Positions 42,578 to 51,992 of a stretch of DNA of 64,000 bases are shown piece after piece. Every line of letters starts with the position of its first letter. The first letter of the stretch is position 1. Source of the DNA: Desulfosporosinus youngiae DSM 17734 (lineage in GTDB: Bacteria; Bacillota; Desulfitobacteriia; Desulfitobacteriales; Desulfitobacteriaceae); NCBI RefSeq assembly GCF_000244895.1, contig NZ_CM001441.1, forward strand, positions 3,678,226-3,742,225, read 5' to 3'. Both the position numbers and the translations under genes were made by a program. The notes under the pieces are model-generated. The model was not told the origin of the DNA, did no database searches, and saw nothing but the letters and a program-made list of their open reading frames with translations.

Positions 42578-42982
42578 TTATTTCATAGCGGTAAACATCC
42601 AATTAATACCGAACTTATCCCGCAAAGAGCCGTGCAAAGTTGCGAAAAATGATGGGGCAAGCTCCATATAGATTTCACCGTCCTGCTTAAGCACGTCCCA
42701 CGCCTTTTGAACGAAAGCCGCATCCTTTGTCGTGATCGAAATATACATGTTATTGCCGCTCGTGCTTCTCTCTGAGCTGTCAGCACACATGATCTCCATA
42801 CCATCCAGTTGCAGCCGTGCATGTAAAACGAGATCTTTGTCGCTGTCGGGAATGGTGAAGGCTGGATTCGGCGGCATTTCGCCGTACTTTTGAATTTCAA
42901 TGGTTTTGGTGTCAAAAGCTTTTTCATAGGTCTTGATTGCTTCCACACAGTTTCTGTTGAACATCAAATAATGACCTAGCAT
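42578..42982 (-). CDS. VOC/PhnB-like (glyoxalase-fold) protein
   Basis: A 134-residue protein of the PhnB/YjdN type: LMFNRNCVEAIKTYEKAFD opens the first beta-alpha-beta unit, HARLQLDGMEIMCADSSE closes it, and GSLRDKFGINWMF is the conserved ending of the second. These proteins resemble demethylubiquinone-methyltransferase-like VOC folds; most lack a proven reaction. It stands alone between the two-component system and the SEDS gene. Confidence 0.88.
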   Translation of the reverse strand: MLGHYLMFNRNCVEAIKTYEKAFDTKTIEIQKYGEMPPNPAFTIPDSDKDLVLHARLQLDGMEIMCADSSERSTSGNNMYISITTKDAAFVQKAWDVLKQDGEIYMELAPSFFATLHGSLRDKFGINWMFTAMK

Positions 42983-43194
42983 ATGAGATCCTCCTGTTTT
43001 TATTTTTGCATCAGGAAAAAAATATAATCTGACTTTGGTAGTGTTTCCATCTGAACCGTAATTTATGGTTATGAAACTTATCTTTATATCCCTCTCCTTC
43101 TAGATTAATAGGGAGTTCTTTTAAGTAATTCTTAATTCGTATTTTTATTTGGGATTGGCTAGATTCTGGTGTCTTATACATAAATATCTACTGC

Positions 43195-44571
43195 TCATTT
43201 AATAAAGTCATTTTTCAAATCAATAATTATCTGCCCCTTATTAAATTGAATAAACTTTGCTGCCGATACCCTAGCTTTATCTCTCACCAAATCGCCTGTG
43301 CGAAATACTGAAAGTAAAAACCCAATCAGGAACATATTGATAACAAGAGCTCGGCCTCCATAAGAGATCAGTGGTAACGGCATTGGATCAAGTCGCCAAA
43401 AGCCTAAATTTGCAGCAATATAAACGAGAAACTGTAATGCAAATGTTGAGATAATCGCCAGTGAAACCAAAAATCCAAGCACACTTTTTTGCTTCTTACA
43501 AAGAATAATCGCACGCATAATAAAAACTGAGAATATCGCAATTATTCCGATAAGCACAATCCACCCAAATCTGTAAATCAAGCAAGTCAAAAGAAAATCC
43601 GTATTGGCTCCGGGCAAAATCCTGAATACAGAATAATCTACGTCAGCTATCGGCAAACCCTGACCTATTAACAGTGAATGAGATAAAAGACGTTGTATCA
43701 GAGAACTGATATATCCATATCCATCTGGATCAAGGGATGGATTCAAGGCGGCTAATAATTTGTCCCAAATATACTGTTTTCCTGCCATCTTCAGAATAAA
43801 TGGCGTACACAAAGCGGCGAGAATCTGGACAGCTAAAATAAGTGCGGCCAATAGTTTTCCTGCATTAAACCAGTTTTTCATAACAGCAGCCGTCAAAACA
43901 ATAAAGCAGGAAGTTAAAAGCAAAACGAGAACCGTTAAATTATTAATGATCACCGTTAAGTATACCGGAATTATAAATGCCGCCCCACAAAGAATAAGTC
44001 CGCTGCACCCTTTATTTCTAATACTATATACAAATCCGGCAAATGCGGTTGGAAACAGCAACAGCAGATAAATGGTAGATGTACCTCTGCCTCCTCCTGT
44101 AAACAAATATGAAGCTAAGGTTATTGTACAGAGCGCCAAAAAAACAAACTTAGGATACTTTCCAATGATTGTGAAGTCTAAGAAGTATGCAGCAAACATC
44201 AAAAGAAGTGAAATACCTGCCCAGACGATCTGTCTTCCAAACATCCAGGCACCGAGAGGAATGTGTGATCCTATAAAAAATTGAATAGCAAGTCCCAAAA
44301 GAAGCATAGTTGCTGTCATGAACAGTAGCGGCCAATCGGGTTTAGGCCGGTGTGTTCGGTCAAGTTCTTCCCCGACAACGATAGGGTCGCCCATCTCGGC
44401 AATTGCCATATTAGTTGCTTTTTCTTCATCGTACCCAGCAGTTATAAAGGCGTTCTTTTGGTCGGTTATGTGATTCTCAATTTCCTCTAAAACAGAAGCT
44501 TGCGCCCTTTTCCACCGTATTTGTTGACCCACAGTTTCCAAATACTCGGTAACCTTATCAGGCTTTTGCAA
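43195..44571 (-). CDS. HAAS-SEDS fusion (FtsW/RodA/SpoVE-like) membrane protein
   Basis: A 458-residue protein. Residues 1-75 form a HAAS/permease-associated helical domain (EEIENHITDQKNAFITAGYDEEKATNMA). Then come about ten helices of the SEDS family, whose members polymerise peptidoglycan strands: PLPLISYGGRALVINMFLIG near the C-terminus is the classic FtsW/RodA signature. TTG 44571 fits best, with GGGAGG eight bases upstream, inside the end of the padR gene. A SEDS domain tied to a PadR-type HAAS module suggests inducible cell-wall synthesis under stress. Confidence 0.85.
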   Translation of the reverse strand: MQKPDKVTEYLETVGQQIRWKRAQASVLEEIENHITDQKNAFITAGYDEEKATNMAIAEMGDPIVVGEELDRTHRPKPDWPLLFMTATMLLLGLAIQFFIGSHIPLGAWMFGRQIVWAGISLLLMFAAYFLDFTIIGKYPKFVFLALCTITLASYLFTGGGRGTSTIYLLLLFPTAFAGFVYSIRNKGCSGLILCGAAFIIPVYLTVIINNLTVLVLLLTSCFIVLTAAVMKNWFNAGKLLAALILAVQILAALCTPFILKMAGKQYIWDKLLAALNPSLDPDGYGYISSLIQRLLSHSLLIGQGLPIADVDYSVFRILPGANTDFLLTCLIYRFGWIVLIGIIAIFSVFIMRAIILCKKQKSVLGFLVSLAIISTFALQFLVYIAANLGFWRLDPMPLPLISYGGRALVINMFLIGFLLSVFRTGDLVRDKARVSAAKFIQFNKGQIIIDLKNDFIK

Positions 44572-44902
44572 AACCTGCACCTCCCAAAAGATCATTTACA
44601 GCTGTGGTATATGCTTTCCACTCCTTTTTTTTCTCGTGTAAATGCTTGCGTCCTTTTTTGGTGATCCTGTAGTACTTTCGTACCTTCCCATTATCAGCGA
44701 CCTTTTCGTAAGAAGTGAGCATTTCTTTTTGCTCTAAGCTGTGGAGCAATGGATATAAGGTCCCTGCTTTTAACTCAAAGACGTTGTTTGACTTTTTGCT
44801 AAGTACTTCAATCATTTGATAACCGTACATATCCATTTCATCAAGGAGCCTTAAGATAAGCATGGTAGTGCTTCCCGTTAAAAGACTTTTATCAACCGGC
44901 AT
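44558..44902 (-). CDS. PadR-family transcriptional regulator
   Basis: A 114-residue PadR repressor: TTMLILRLLDEMDMYGYQMIE and ELKAGTLYPLLHSLEQKEML make the winged helix; NGKVRKYYRITKKGRKHL is the wing. Its last codons overlap the downstream HAAS-SEDS gene, so both are made from one transcript. AT-rich sequence with ATATAGATTATCTATAT just upstream (about 44920-44965) is the likely autoregulatory site. Confidence 0.94.
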   Translation of the reverse strand: MPVDKSLLTGSTTMLILRLLDEMDMYGYQMIEVLSKKSNNVFELKAGTLYPLLHSLEQKEMLTSYEKVADNGKVRKYYRITKKGRKHLHEKKKEWKAYTTAVNDLLGGAGFAKA

Positions 44903-44987
44903 AGTTCAACCCCCAATTATATAGATTATCTATATACAATAGTATATTGATGATCTATATATGTCAATATGTAAGTATAAGCCTGTT

Positions 44988-46577
44988 TTAGCTCTTCTGC
45001 TCTACTTTCCGGAACAGGACAGCTCCTTTGTATGCTTTGGCAGCTAATGCGGTGTCCAATTTTCCCAGCTGGGCGTCAACGCCGGACAGCGGTGATACGG
45101 CACGCCGGGCTTCGCCGTTTCTCAATTCCATAATTCCATAGGAGACAGCTGAATCTACAGGTGCCAGCCCCTGAGCCCCTCCGCCGGTTCCAATGCTGAC
45201 GATTTCATATTTGCCGCCGCCCAGCGCTTTGATCCGGAACTGTCTGCCAACCTCAGGGCAAATGCCGCCTTTGCTCAGATCTTCAGGATCATTGGGAATT
45301 CCTTCCCCAACCAGAAAACCGCCCCCGTCTGTTTGCAGATATGATGTGATCCAGACGGCAAACTCTTGCTCATCACCGGCCATCAGTCTGCCGGAAAGGG
45401 GTTCGTATTTGGTCAGATGCCAGCGCTGCGGAACCTCCTCCGTCATAAACTGAGTATAGTAAAATGTCGCCGCATCACGACCGAGCTGTTCAAGGCCGGT
45501 ACTATCCGAAGCAAAGACCCTATCAACTACCGGGAAATCCTGTTCCGGCACATCCTGTATATCCTTGCCCGCCCCTGTAAATGTGCTGACTGCGCTGACC
45601 GTAATAAGCAGCAGGACGGCAGCCAGTGCGGGAACAACTGTTTTAGGTTTTTTGATAATCATATTCAGCCTTTCCTGAATCCTCCGCTTGCCGGAAGCCA
45701 TTGTGGTCGCAGCATTTATCAGGCCGGAAGGAGTTTCCCTGACGGCAATCATATCTATGAGCGTATGTCCGTAAGCGAAGCGGTTTTCTTCACCGATCGT
45801 TTTGATCACCGCTTCGTCGCAAGCCAGCTCGCTGTCGGTACGGGACAGGATCGCCGCCGTCCAGACCAGAGGATTCCACCACCAAACGGCGAGGCACAAC
45901 CCCCGCAGAACCGACCAGATATGGTCACCGTGACGGTAATGGCATAGTTCATGAGCGAGAACGTGGCAGGTGACACCTTCCCTGGCTGCAGCTTTCGGCG
46001 TCAAATAAACAGCCGGGTGAATCAGACCAAACAGGCAGGGTGAAGCTATCTGTTCAGTCACATAAACAGGCAGCGGGAAATGGTCAGTATCGGTACCCTC
46101 GGCACCGTATACCTGGCGCGTTTTTTGCATCTGCCTGGAAAATATCATGTTGGTAACCATAAACCATAACAAAAACGCAATGCTGCCGGTCAGCCAGATC
46201 AGGCTTAAGATCTCGCGGACGCTCATCTTCCCGGCATAACGGGTAATGGTTTCACCGTCACCGGATAATACTGGATAACCAAAGCTGTGGACATCCGCAA
46301 CGATGCGGTTGCTGTTGACCACGATGCCGTAAGCTTCGCCCACGGACTGTCTGGAAATCGGCAGAACGTGCACCTGCCGTTCAGCAAAACTGCTGTTCGG
46401 CAGGGCATTCATCACGCTGAACGAGCTTTCCGACAGGGAAAAAGGCATCAACAGCCTGATCATCACCAATCCCCACAACGCATATTGCAGCCGACGACTG
46501 ATTTTCCCCCGGAACAGAAAGCGCAGCGCGATCACAACCATAATCAAAACAGACGAAGTGATGATCCACTCGGTCAT
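44988..46577 (-). CDS. BlaR1/MecR1-like M56 metalloprotease sensor
   Basis: A 529-residue membrane protein: N-terminal helices (residues 5-55 and 115-140), zinc-protease block HVLAHELCHYRHGDH near 205-219 (HExxH) with ELACDEAVI further on, and one more helix near 320. The extracellular C-terminal region of about 190 residues is not an obvious penicillin-binding sensor domain, so the signal may not be a beta-lactam. It would cleave the BlaI-like repressor whose gene overlaps its start by 4 bp. Confidence 0.9.
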   Translation of the reverse strand: MTEWIITSSVLIMVVIALRFLFRGKISRRLQYALWGLVMIRLLMPFSLSESSFSVMNALPNSSFAERQVHVLPISRQSVGEAYGIVVNSNRIVADVHSFGYPVLSGDGETITRYAGKMSVREILSLIWLTGSIAFLLWFMVTNMIFSRQMQKTRQVYGAEGTDTDHFPLPVYVTEQIASPCLFGLIHPAVYLTPKAAAREGVTCHVLAHELCHYRHGDHIWSVLRGLCLAVWWWNPLVWTAAILSRTDSELACDEAVIKTIGEENRFAYGHTLIDMIAVRETPSGLINAATTMASGKRRIQERLNMIIKKPKTVVPALAAVLLLITVSAVSTFTGAGKDIQDVPEQDFPVVDRVFASDSTGLEQLGRDAATFYYTQFMTEEVPQRWHLTKYEPLSGRLMAGDEQEFAVWITSYLQTDGGGFLVGEGIPNDPEDLSKGGICPEVGRQFRIKALGGGKYEIVSIGTGGGAQGLAPVDSAVSYGIMELRNGEARRAVSPLSGVDAQLGKLDTALAAKAYKGAVLFRKVEQKS

Positions 46578-46960
46578 TGCCCTGCCTCCTTTTCCGCCTC
46601 CCGCAAAATGGCGTAAAGTTCATCAATATCCGTTTTGTTCAGTGCTTTCTGTCCGGCCATGGAGGCCACCATCAGCCCGACGCTGCCGCCGTAAACCTTA
46701 TTGAGAAAGCTCTCCGTTTCAAAGGAGGCAGCTTCCTCCTTTTTCAGGGCAGGATAAAAAAGCTTGGAACGCCCGCCTTCCTCAAAGCGAACTGCCCCTT
46801 TATCTTCCATTCGTGAGAGCATCATAAAAACGGTTCCTTTGGTCCAGCCTGTATCGTCCTTCAGCGCGGCAACCAGCTGCGCAATCGTACGGGGTGCTTC
46901 CTTCCACAACAGGTTCATCAGTTTCCATTCGCCGTTCGACAGAGCTATATTACACTTCAT
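46574..46960 (-). CDS. BlaI/MecI-family repressor
   Basis: A 128-residue repressor with the BlaI winged helix (LSNGEWKLMNLLWKEAPRTI, WTKGTVFMMLSRMEDKGAV) and the C-terminal dimer helices. It lies directly upstream of the M56 protease sensor (4-bp overlap), the standard two-gene module. The palindromic site at 47006-47039 upstream is its likely operator. Confidence 0.94.
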   Translation of the reverse strand: MKCNIALSNGEWKLMNLLWKEAPRTIAQLVAALKDDTGWTKGTVFMMLSRMEDKGAVRFEEGGRSKLFYPALKKEEAASFETESFLNKVYGGSVGLMVASMAGQKALNKTDIDELYAILREAEKEAGQ

Positions 46961-47005
46961 GGCAAGTCCTCCTGAATTTGGTTAACATTTATCGCCTTTA
47001 ATATA

Positions 47006-47039
47006 GCAGAAGAGGTTAACAAATGTCAACCTCTTCTGC
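47006..47039. promoter_or_regulatory. BlaI-type palindromic operator
   Basis: Twelve-base perfect arms GCAGAAGAGGTT / AACCTCTTCTGC enclose a GTTAACAAATGTCAAC dyad, resembling the ACA/TGT operators of BlaI-MecI repressors. A related half-site GGTTAACATTT lies at 46980-46990, nearer the start codon. Confidence 0.65.
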
Positions 47040-47179
47040 AACGATTGTTTTTACAGTTTTCATTAGTTTTACCAAGTACCGAATACCCCAAACTACTCGT
47101 ACTGAGGGCAAGTGATAATCTTCAGATGGAAAAAGAGAGGACTGCTAATTATCTAAAAGCCGCTAGGTACCGCTAAAAT

Positions 47180-47198
47180 AAGTGGCACAGGCCACTTT
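47180..47198. terminator. Hairpin downstream of the kinase-like gene
   Basis: AAGTGGC and GCCACTT flank a 4-base loop, with A-rich sequence before and TTTATT after, making a bidirectional terminator. It ends the minus-strand gene at 47239. Confidence 0.6.
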
Positions 47199-47238
47199 TA
47201 TTCAAAACACGACCGCTGTTCCGGCGGCTGCGTATACC

Positions 47239-48087
47239 CTACCTAAACTCGGCTGAATCCTGTCCCATCAATGGGGAGCGTCGCAGCAAATGCTTGATGG
47301 TCCACTCGTGCGTTAAAATGCCCTGTGCAAGATCCTTGCAGGCACCGCCAATGAGCCATGCCCACCATACTGGGGTGAGTAACTCCCATTCCTCAGGGTC
47401 AAGTGGTGAAACTTCATCGTACGCTCGGACAACCTCGTCATGCCTGCCCCGCCACGAAAGCGCAAAGTCGGCGACCCGATGATTCAAGTGCGCAAACTCG
47501 AAGTCAAGGATTCCTGAGAGACGCCCGTCTTTGAAGAGTAGATTCCACGGTGTGAAGTCGCCATGGATAACGATACTGGGGCGGGCCTGGGTCTTTAGTC
47601 CATCTACTCGCTGGCGAGCTCGTTCAAGGTGCCATCTCAGTATACGGGTTTCTTCCGGTTGCTTCCTCTCGTTCTTGGACAGCACACGTTCGAGGGTCGG
47701 GTCATTAAGGACCTTCTCACAGCGCTGCCAATCTCCACGCTGCCCGAACCCACTTAGTTTCTCGAGATCGGTGTGGAACTGAGCCAGAAGTCGTCCTCGA
47801 GCACGTTGTTCGGCAATCCGGTCAGCGACGGATGGCGGATCACCGGGAAGATAGGGAAACAAGCACCAAAATTGACCATCCAGATTGACCGGCCCCTCGA
47901 CAGCGGGAGCAACGGGCCACCCCAGAACAGAGATGCTTGTCAGCAGGCGTAACTCGTAGTCCATATCTTCAGGCGACTTGGACCACCAAAGGCGCAGAAC
48001 AAGCCGTTCCCCTCGAAGGTCTACAAGCCAGTGCTGATTGAGCCTTCCGCCCAGCGGAGCGACCACCCGGACTCCGAATTTCTCCAA
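47239..48087 (-). CDS. Aminoglycoside phosphotransferase/choline-kinase-like protein
   Basis: A 282-residue kinase-fold protein. GERLVLRLWWSK holds the ATP-binding lysine-equivalent region, SIVIHGDFTPWNLLF the catalytic HGD loop with downstream Asn, and SGILDFEFAHL the metal-binding Asp. It would phosphorylate a small hydroxylated compound; the substrate is unknown. The first standard start is TTG 48087 without a ribosome binding site, while the frame stays open upstream to GGAGGG at about 48140, so a longer N-terminus with an unusual start is possible. Base composition is more GC-rich than neighbours, hinting at transfer. Confidence 0.8.
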   Translation of the reverse strand: MEKFGVRVVAPLGGRLNQHWLVDLRGERLVLRLWWSKSPEDMDYELRLLTSISVLGWPVAPAVEGPVNLDGQFWCLFPYLPGDPPSVADRIAEQRARGRLLAQFHTDLEKLSGFGQRGDWQRCEKVLNDPTLERVLSKNERKQPEETRILRWHLERARQRVDGLKTQARPSIVIHGDFTPWNLLFKDGRLSGILDFEFAHLNHRVADFALSWRGRHDEVVRAYDEVSPLDPEEWELLTPVWWAWLIGGACKDLAQGILTHEWTIKHLLRRSPLMGQDSAEFR

Positions 48088-48376
48088 AACTTCGTCACTC
48101 GGTGATATCGACCCAAGTTTATTATTTATAAGGCATCTCCCTCCACATAAGAATTTCTAAACGTGCCCCTTTAACACCTCAGAAAAGAGTTAAGCCATCC
48201 TGACTCTCCACGCTTGCTTAACAAAATTTCCAAATATGCTCTCTCCCAACAGCTTTATTAAGGTGCGGATGTTCCGGAATCCCCCACTTCAACGAAATAG
48301 GGGAGATAGTTCAATTCATTATCAAGACCTAATTCGTAAAAAGTCATCTAAACTAGTATAAAGAGGTTGATACATA

Positions 48377-50116
48377 TTAGTCATGATGATGTACCGGCAG
48401 GGAAAAGAAAAAGCGGACGCCATCCCGGGTATTTTCCACACCATAAACCGCATGATGAAGCTCCAGTATTTCTCTGGATATGGCAAGTCCCAGACCTGTA
48501 CCTGCTTTGGAGGTCCTGGCCTCGACACGGTAGAATTGGTCCCATATCTTTTTCCTGTCCTCCTCTGCTATAGGCTTCCCCTGGTTTACAACGCTGATTT
48601 CTGCGGTCTGCCCTTTGCCACTGACAGCAATGACGATGGCATCACCATTCTCCGTATGCCGGATTGCATTACTGAGAAAATTAGTGATCACTCGGCTGAT
48701 CAGCCCTTTATGCCCCACGACCATCAGAGAGACAAGCCTCAAGCTAAAAGAGAGATTTTTCCCCTCTATTTCCCCTGCCAGGGACCTGCCTGCTTCTCTA
48801 ATCACCTTGTCGATTTCAAAAGGAGCCATTTCAGGCTTATAGGTACCTGATTCAAATTTAGCCAGATCCAGCATGTTGACCACCAGCAGGTCCATCCGCT
48901 GTATTTCCTCTTCCATGGCCTGAAAGTAATGTTCCCTTTTTTCAGCGGCTATTCCGTCTTTTAAAATGGACAGACAACTTTTCATAACCGCCAGAGGGGT
49001 TTTCAATTCATGAGAGACCCCGGCAATAAATTCCTTCCGGGTCTCTTCCAGCTGCTTCTCTTGATCCAGATCCTGTTTCAGCCGACCGATATACCCTTCT
49101 ATCTGGCTGGACAGGTCATTGATATTTGCGGACAACTGGCCTATTTCATCCTCGGAACCCATCGGCAGCTTTTCCGTAAAATCCAGGTTAGCTATTTTCC
49201 CGGTGATCCGGTTGATAGAGATCAGCGGTTTTGACAACCGCTTGGAAACAATAAAGGCTAAACCGATCACACACAGCAAGGCCAAGCCAAAAAAGTAAGG
49301 ATAGAATTGCCGCATAACCGCTATGGCTTCATCCACCGGCTGGAGAGAAGTCATAGCAAAAATATATCCTCTTGACCCATTTTCCCTAACCGGTTTAATG
49401 ATGATCTGGTACTGTGCAAAATTTTCTGTGGCCCTAAGTTCTTCTGTACTCTGAAGAGGTTTCTTATCAACCAGCAGACGGGCTTGGAATTCTTTGACCT
49501 GTTCCAAAAAATAAGTTTCCTGGTAAGGAAACACTATATCCTCCCCGCGTTCCGGAAATATAGTTTTCGTTATCCTTCCTCTATACAGGCCGGTTGCCAG
49601 CTGGCTATAGGCCGGGTCGGCCTGAGGACCATGCAGCTTGTTAGCAAGGTTTAGATTGATGACTCCCGTTGAATGAGTCTGGATATGATAAGGTATCCTT
49701 TCATCTGCGCTATTAACGGTATCAATAATCACCTCATCGCCAACCTTTAAGGAAGAGAGGACAGCGGAAGAAAATTCTCCTGCAAAAGAGTACATAGGTA
49801 TGCGCCAATTCCCCTGGGCTTCATTTTCCAATGTCACTTCGATATAGTAATTTTCCACATCCAAGATCCGTCCACAGTCATCCAGTTTGGTCATCCAGAC
49901 ATGATTATTCTTATAGAGTTGGACTGATGCTGCTTCGGCTCCCTTTTTCGCCGCCAGGCTTAAGTACTCGTTCATATCCATTTTGAGAGCATCCGCTTTC
50001 TTATTGAGATAATATCTCTCAAAAAAGTAATTCTGCGTGATGCCAATCACTAAAAACATGGCGGAGAACAATAGAGCTGTCAGCATAAACCACTTGAAAA
50101 CAATACTTTTTTTCAT
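48377..50116 (-). CDS. Sensor histidine kinase (VanS/BaeS-like)
   Basis: A 579-residue kinase: helix at residues 9-30, an extracellular domain of about 240 residues, a second helix near 275-295, HAMP, and H-box GVSHELKTPLAVMKSC. Catalytic boxes: TNFLSNAIRHTENG (N), DQFYRVEARTSKAGTGLGLAI (F/G2, split here). The large sensor resembles PDZ- or Cache-like extracellular domains of antibiotic-responsive kinases. Its start overlaps the response regulator stop by 4 bp. No obvious adjacent target gene is seen. Confidence 0.94.
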   Translation of the reverse strand: MKKSIVFKWFMLTALLFSAMFLVIGITQNYFFERYYLNKKADALKMDMNEYLSLAAKKGAEAASVQLYKNNHVWMTKLDDCGRILDVENYYIEVTLENEAQGNWRIPMYSFAGEFSSAVLSSLKVGDEVIIDTVNSADERIPYHIQTHSTGVINLNLANKLHGPQADPAYSQLATGLYRGRITKTIFPERGEDIVFPYQETYFLEQVKEFQARLLVDKKPLQSTEELRATENFAQYQIIIKPVRENGSRGYIFAMTSLQPVDEAIAVMRQFYPYFFGLALLCVIGLAFIVSKRLSKPLISINRITGKIANLDFTEKLPMGSEDEIGQLSANINDLSSQIEGYIGRLKQDLDQEKQLEETRKEFIAGVSHELKTPLAVMKSCLSILKDGIAAEKREHYFQAMEEEIQRMDLLVVNMLDLAKFESGTYKPEMAPFEIDKVIREAGRSLAGEIEGKNLSFSLRLVSLMVVGHKGLISRVITNFLSNAIRHTENGDAIVIAVSGKGQTAEISVVNQGKPIAEEDRKKIWDQFYRVEARTSKAGTGLGLAISREILELHHAVYGVENTRDGVRFFFSLPVHHHD

Positions 50117-50793
50117 ACCTGTTCCTCTATGAACTTATATCCTGAGCGGATCACTGTAACAATACAGCTGCCTTTACTACCCAGCTTGGCACGCAGGTTT
50201 CTGATATGGCTGTTCACGGTCTTTTCATCACCATAAAAATCATAGCCCCATAGTTTCGAGATTAATTGCTCTCTGGTAATGACAATCCCTTTATTTTGCA
50301 TTAAGTAAGCGAGAATTTCCAGTTCCGTATGTGTCAGATTAATGGTATGGCCATCTGCAGAAACCAGTCTTGACCCCATATTTATAACAATACCACCGGC
50401 AGATATCAGCCTTCCCTCCGCAATACCCGGGTGTCTTTCCAGAAACCGTTTCACTTTGGCCATTAGAACCCGAGGACTATAGGGTTTGATCAGATAATCA
50501 TCCGCACCCAGCTCATAGCCCAGCAGAGAATCATCCTCATCCGAACGGGCGGTTAAAATAATAATAGGGATACCGGAATGTTTCCGAATTCTGCGGCACA
50601 CTGACCAGCCGTCAATCTTGGGCAGAACTATATCTAAGATCACTAAATCAACAGCATTTGCTTGAAACAGCTCTAAAGCTTGTTCTCCATCTGCCGCCTC
50701 TAATACCTGATATCCATCCTCGATCAGATAGTCCATAATTACTTCACGCAAAATATTTTCATCTTCGACAACCAGTATTTTCTTCAATCCCAT
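50113..50793 (-). CDS. OmpR-family response regulator
   Basis: A 226-residue regulator with acidic pocket ED (residues 10-11), phospho-acceptor Asp54 in VILDIVLPKIDG, Lys in LIKPYSPRVLM, and a winged helix with TREQLISKLWGYDFYGDEKTVNSHIRNLRAKL. It is the first gene of the pair with the kinase at 48377. Confidence 0.95.
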   Translation of the reverse strand: MGLKKILVVEDENILREVIMDYLIEDGYQVLEAADGEQALELFQANAVDLVILDIVLPKIDGWSVCRRIRKHSGIPIIILTARSDEDDSLLGYELGADDYLIKPYSPRVLMAKVKRFLERHPGIAEGRLISAGGIVINMGSRLVSADGHTINLTHTELEILAYLMQNKGIVITREQLISKLWGYDFYGDEKTVNSHIRNLRAKLGSKGSCIVTVIRSGYKFIEEQV

Positions 50794-50840
50794 ACCTCCA
50801 CTATATTCTCGCCGCTTCCCCCTCTTCGTCCCTGGATGTT

Positions 50841-51161
50841 CTACAGTTTTTTCTTCTTAGGTTGTGGAATTGGAATAACCGGCTCCAATAAAGCGATGAC
50901 TTCTTTGCTGAATTTAGAATTGTCTATGTCTAATATATAATGTTCTTTTGCCCTGTCATAAGGAAAACCTCTCTCTGCCTCTTTCATCTTTTCACTGATA
51001 CAGTCAAGTATTTTCACAAAGACCATATTATCACAGACGAGAAGTATAGGCTTCTCATTCACATAAACCATATACTCTCCGAACATTTTCTTATATCTAA
51101 CAGCGCCAACACCGCTGATCTGTTCACAAACATAGTCTATATAATCTGCTGTTGTTGCCAT
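50841..51161 (-). CDS. TfoX N-terminal domain protein
   Basis: A 106-residue protein consisting of a TfoX/Sxy N-terminal domain: VCEQISGVGAVRYKKMFGEYMVYVNEKP, then VKILDCISEKMKEAERGFPYD, with a Lys-rich tail. In proteobacteria the domain belongs to a competence regulator; stand-alone copies in Firmicutes have no settled role. ATG 51161 is chosen because AAAGGTG lies seven bases before it. Confidence 0.85.
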   Translation of the reverse strand: MATTADYIDYVCEQISGVGAVRYKKMFGEYMVYVNEKPILLVCDNMVFVKILDCISEKMKEAERGFPYDRAKEHYILDIDNSKFSKEVIALLEPVIPIPQPKKKKL

Positions 51162-51226
51162 ACTATCACCTTTCTTCAGTCCCACAGTCCACTGTTTGCA
51201 TTGCTCGATTCGTTAACATTGGAGAT

Positions 51227-51793
51227 TCACGTACGTCTGCTTAGAAGACCAAAAGCAGCCCCGCAAATTTCTCCTAAAATATGAGCTATATGAGCGATTC
51301 CATCTTTTGATCCCACACTTATTATCTCGCCCCCCAGATAAATAATGATCACCAATATGAGAGTGAGGGGGATTTTCCCATCCTTCATGCCGGCAACGGA
51401 TGAAAGGACAATCATCATAAATACAATTCCGCTTGCCCCCAGCAATACGGTACTGGGAAATAAAATGACATGGAATAATCCGGACACCACTGCCGTGATG
51501 GCAATCATAATTAAAAGAACTTGAGACTTATACTTTTCTTCCAGTATAGGACCCAACACCAAAAAAAGCACCATATTGCCGGAGTAATGGCTCCAATCCA
51601 CATGGCCCAGCACATGGCCCAACAATCTGAAATATGCCAAAGGATCGCTCCAGGATGAACGGTATACCCCAAAAAGCAAATTCGTAGTTAATCCGCCCGT
51701 TAAATAACTTAACAGCAAGATAACTAAGGAAAGAAACGTAAAGGTCAGGGTAACCGGTGAATTATACTGGAGTTTTCCTAAAAATTCTTTCAT
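51227..51793 (-). CDS. Rhomboid-family intramembrane serine protease
   Basis: A 188-residue protein with six hydrophobic segments. The active site is visible: VLLGASGIVFMMI (nucleophile Ser in GASG) and IAHIAHILGEICG (catalytic His). HVDWSHYSGNMVLFLVLGP carries the conserved His/Asn of the oxyanion region. It cleaves membrane-spanning substrates in the bilayer. It is monocistronic as far as can be seen. Confidence 0.92.
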   Translation of the reverse strand: MKEFLGKLQYNSPVTLTFTFLSLVILLLSYLTGGLTTNLLFGVYRSSWSDPLAYFRLLGHVLGHVDWSHYSGNMVLFLVLGPILEEKYKSQVLLIMIAITAVVSGLFHVILFPSTVLLGASGIVFMMIVLSSVAGMKDGKIPLTLILVIIIYLGGEIISVGSKDGIAHIAHILGEICGAAFGLLSRRT

Positions 51794-51937
51794 GTAGTTC
51801 GTCCTCTCTTTAATCTATTGACGGTCATTTCCTATCATATCATATCTTCCTTGCAGCAAATTGCTTGAACTAAATTATCATTATATCTTTTCCTTTGCTT
51901 CTACTACAACGCAATACCTTGAATAGATAAAAAAGAT

Positions 51938-51967
51938 GCCGCTTGAGGCTGATAGCCTCTTAGCGGC
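51938..51967 (-). terminator. Intrinsic terminator of the small membrane protein gene
   Basis: The stem GCCGCTAAGAGGCT / AGCCTCAAGCGGC is followed on the minus strand by ATCTTTTTTATC, a good U-run. It lies 25 bp after the gene ending at 51993. Confidence 0.85.
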
Positions 51968-51992
51968 GGGGGGGTATTTCTTTAATTCCCGG

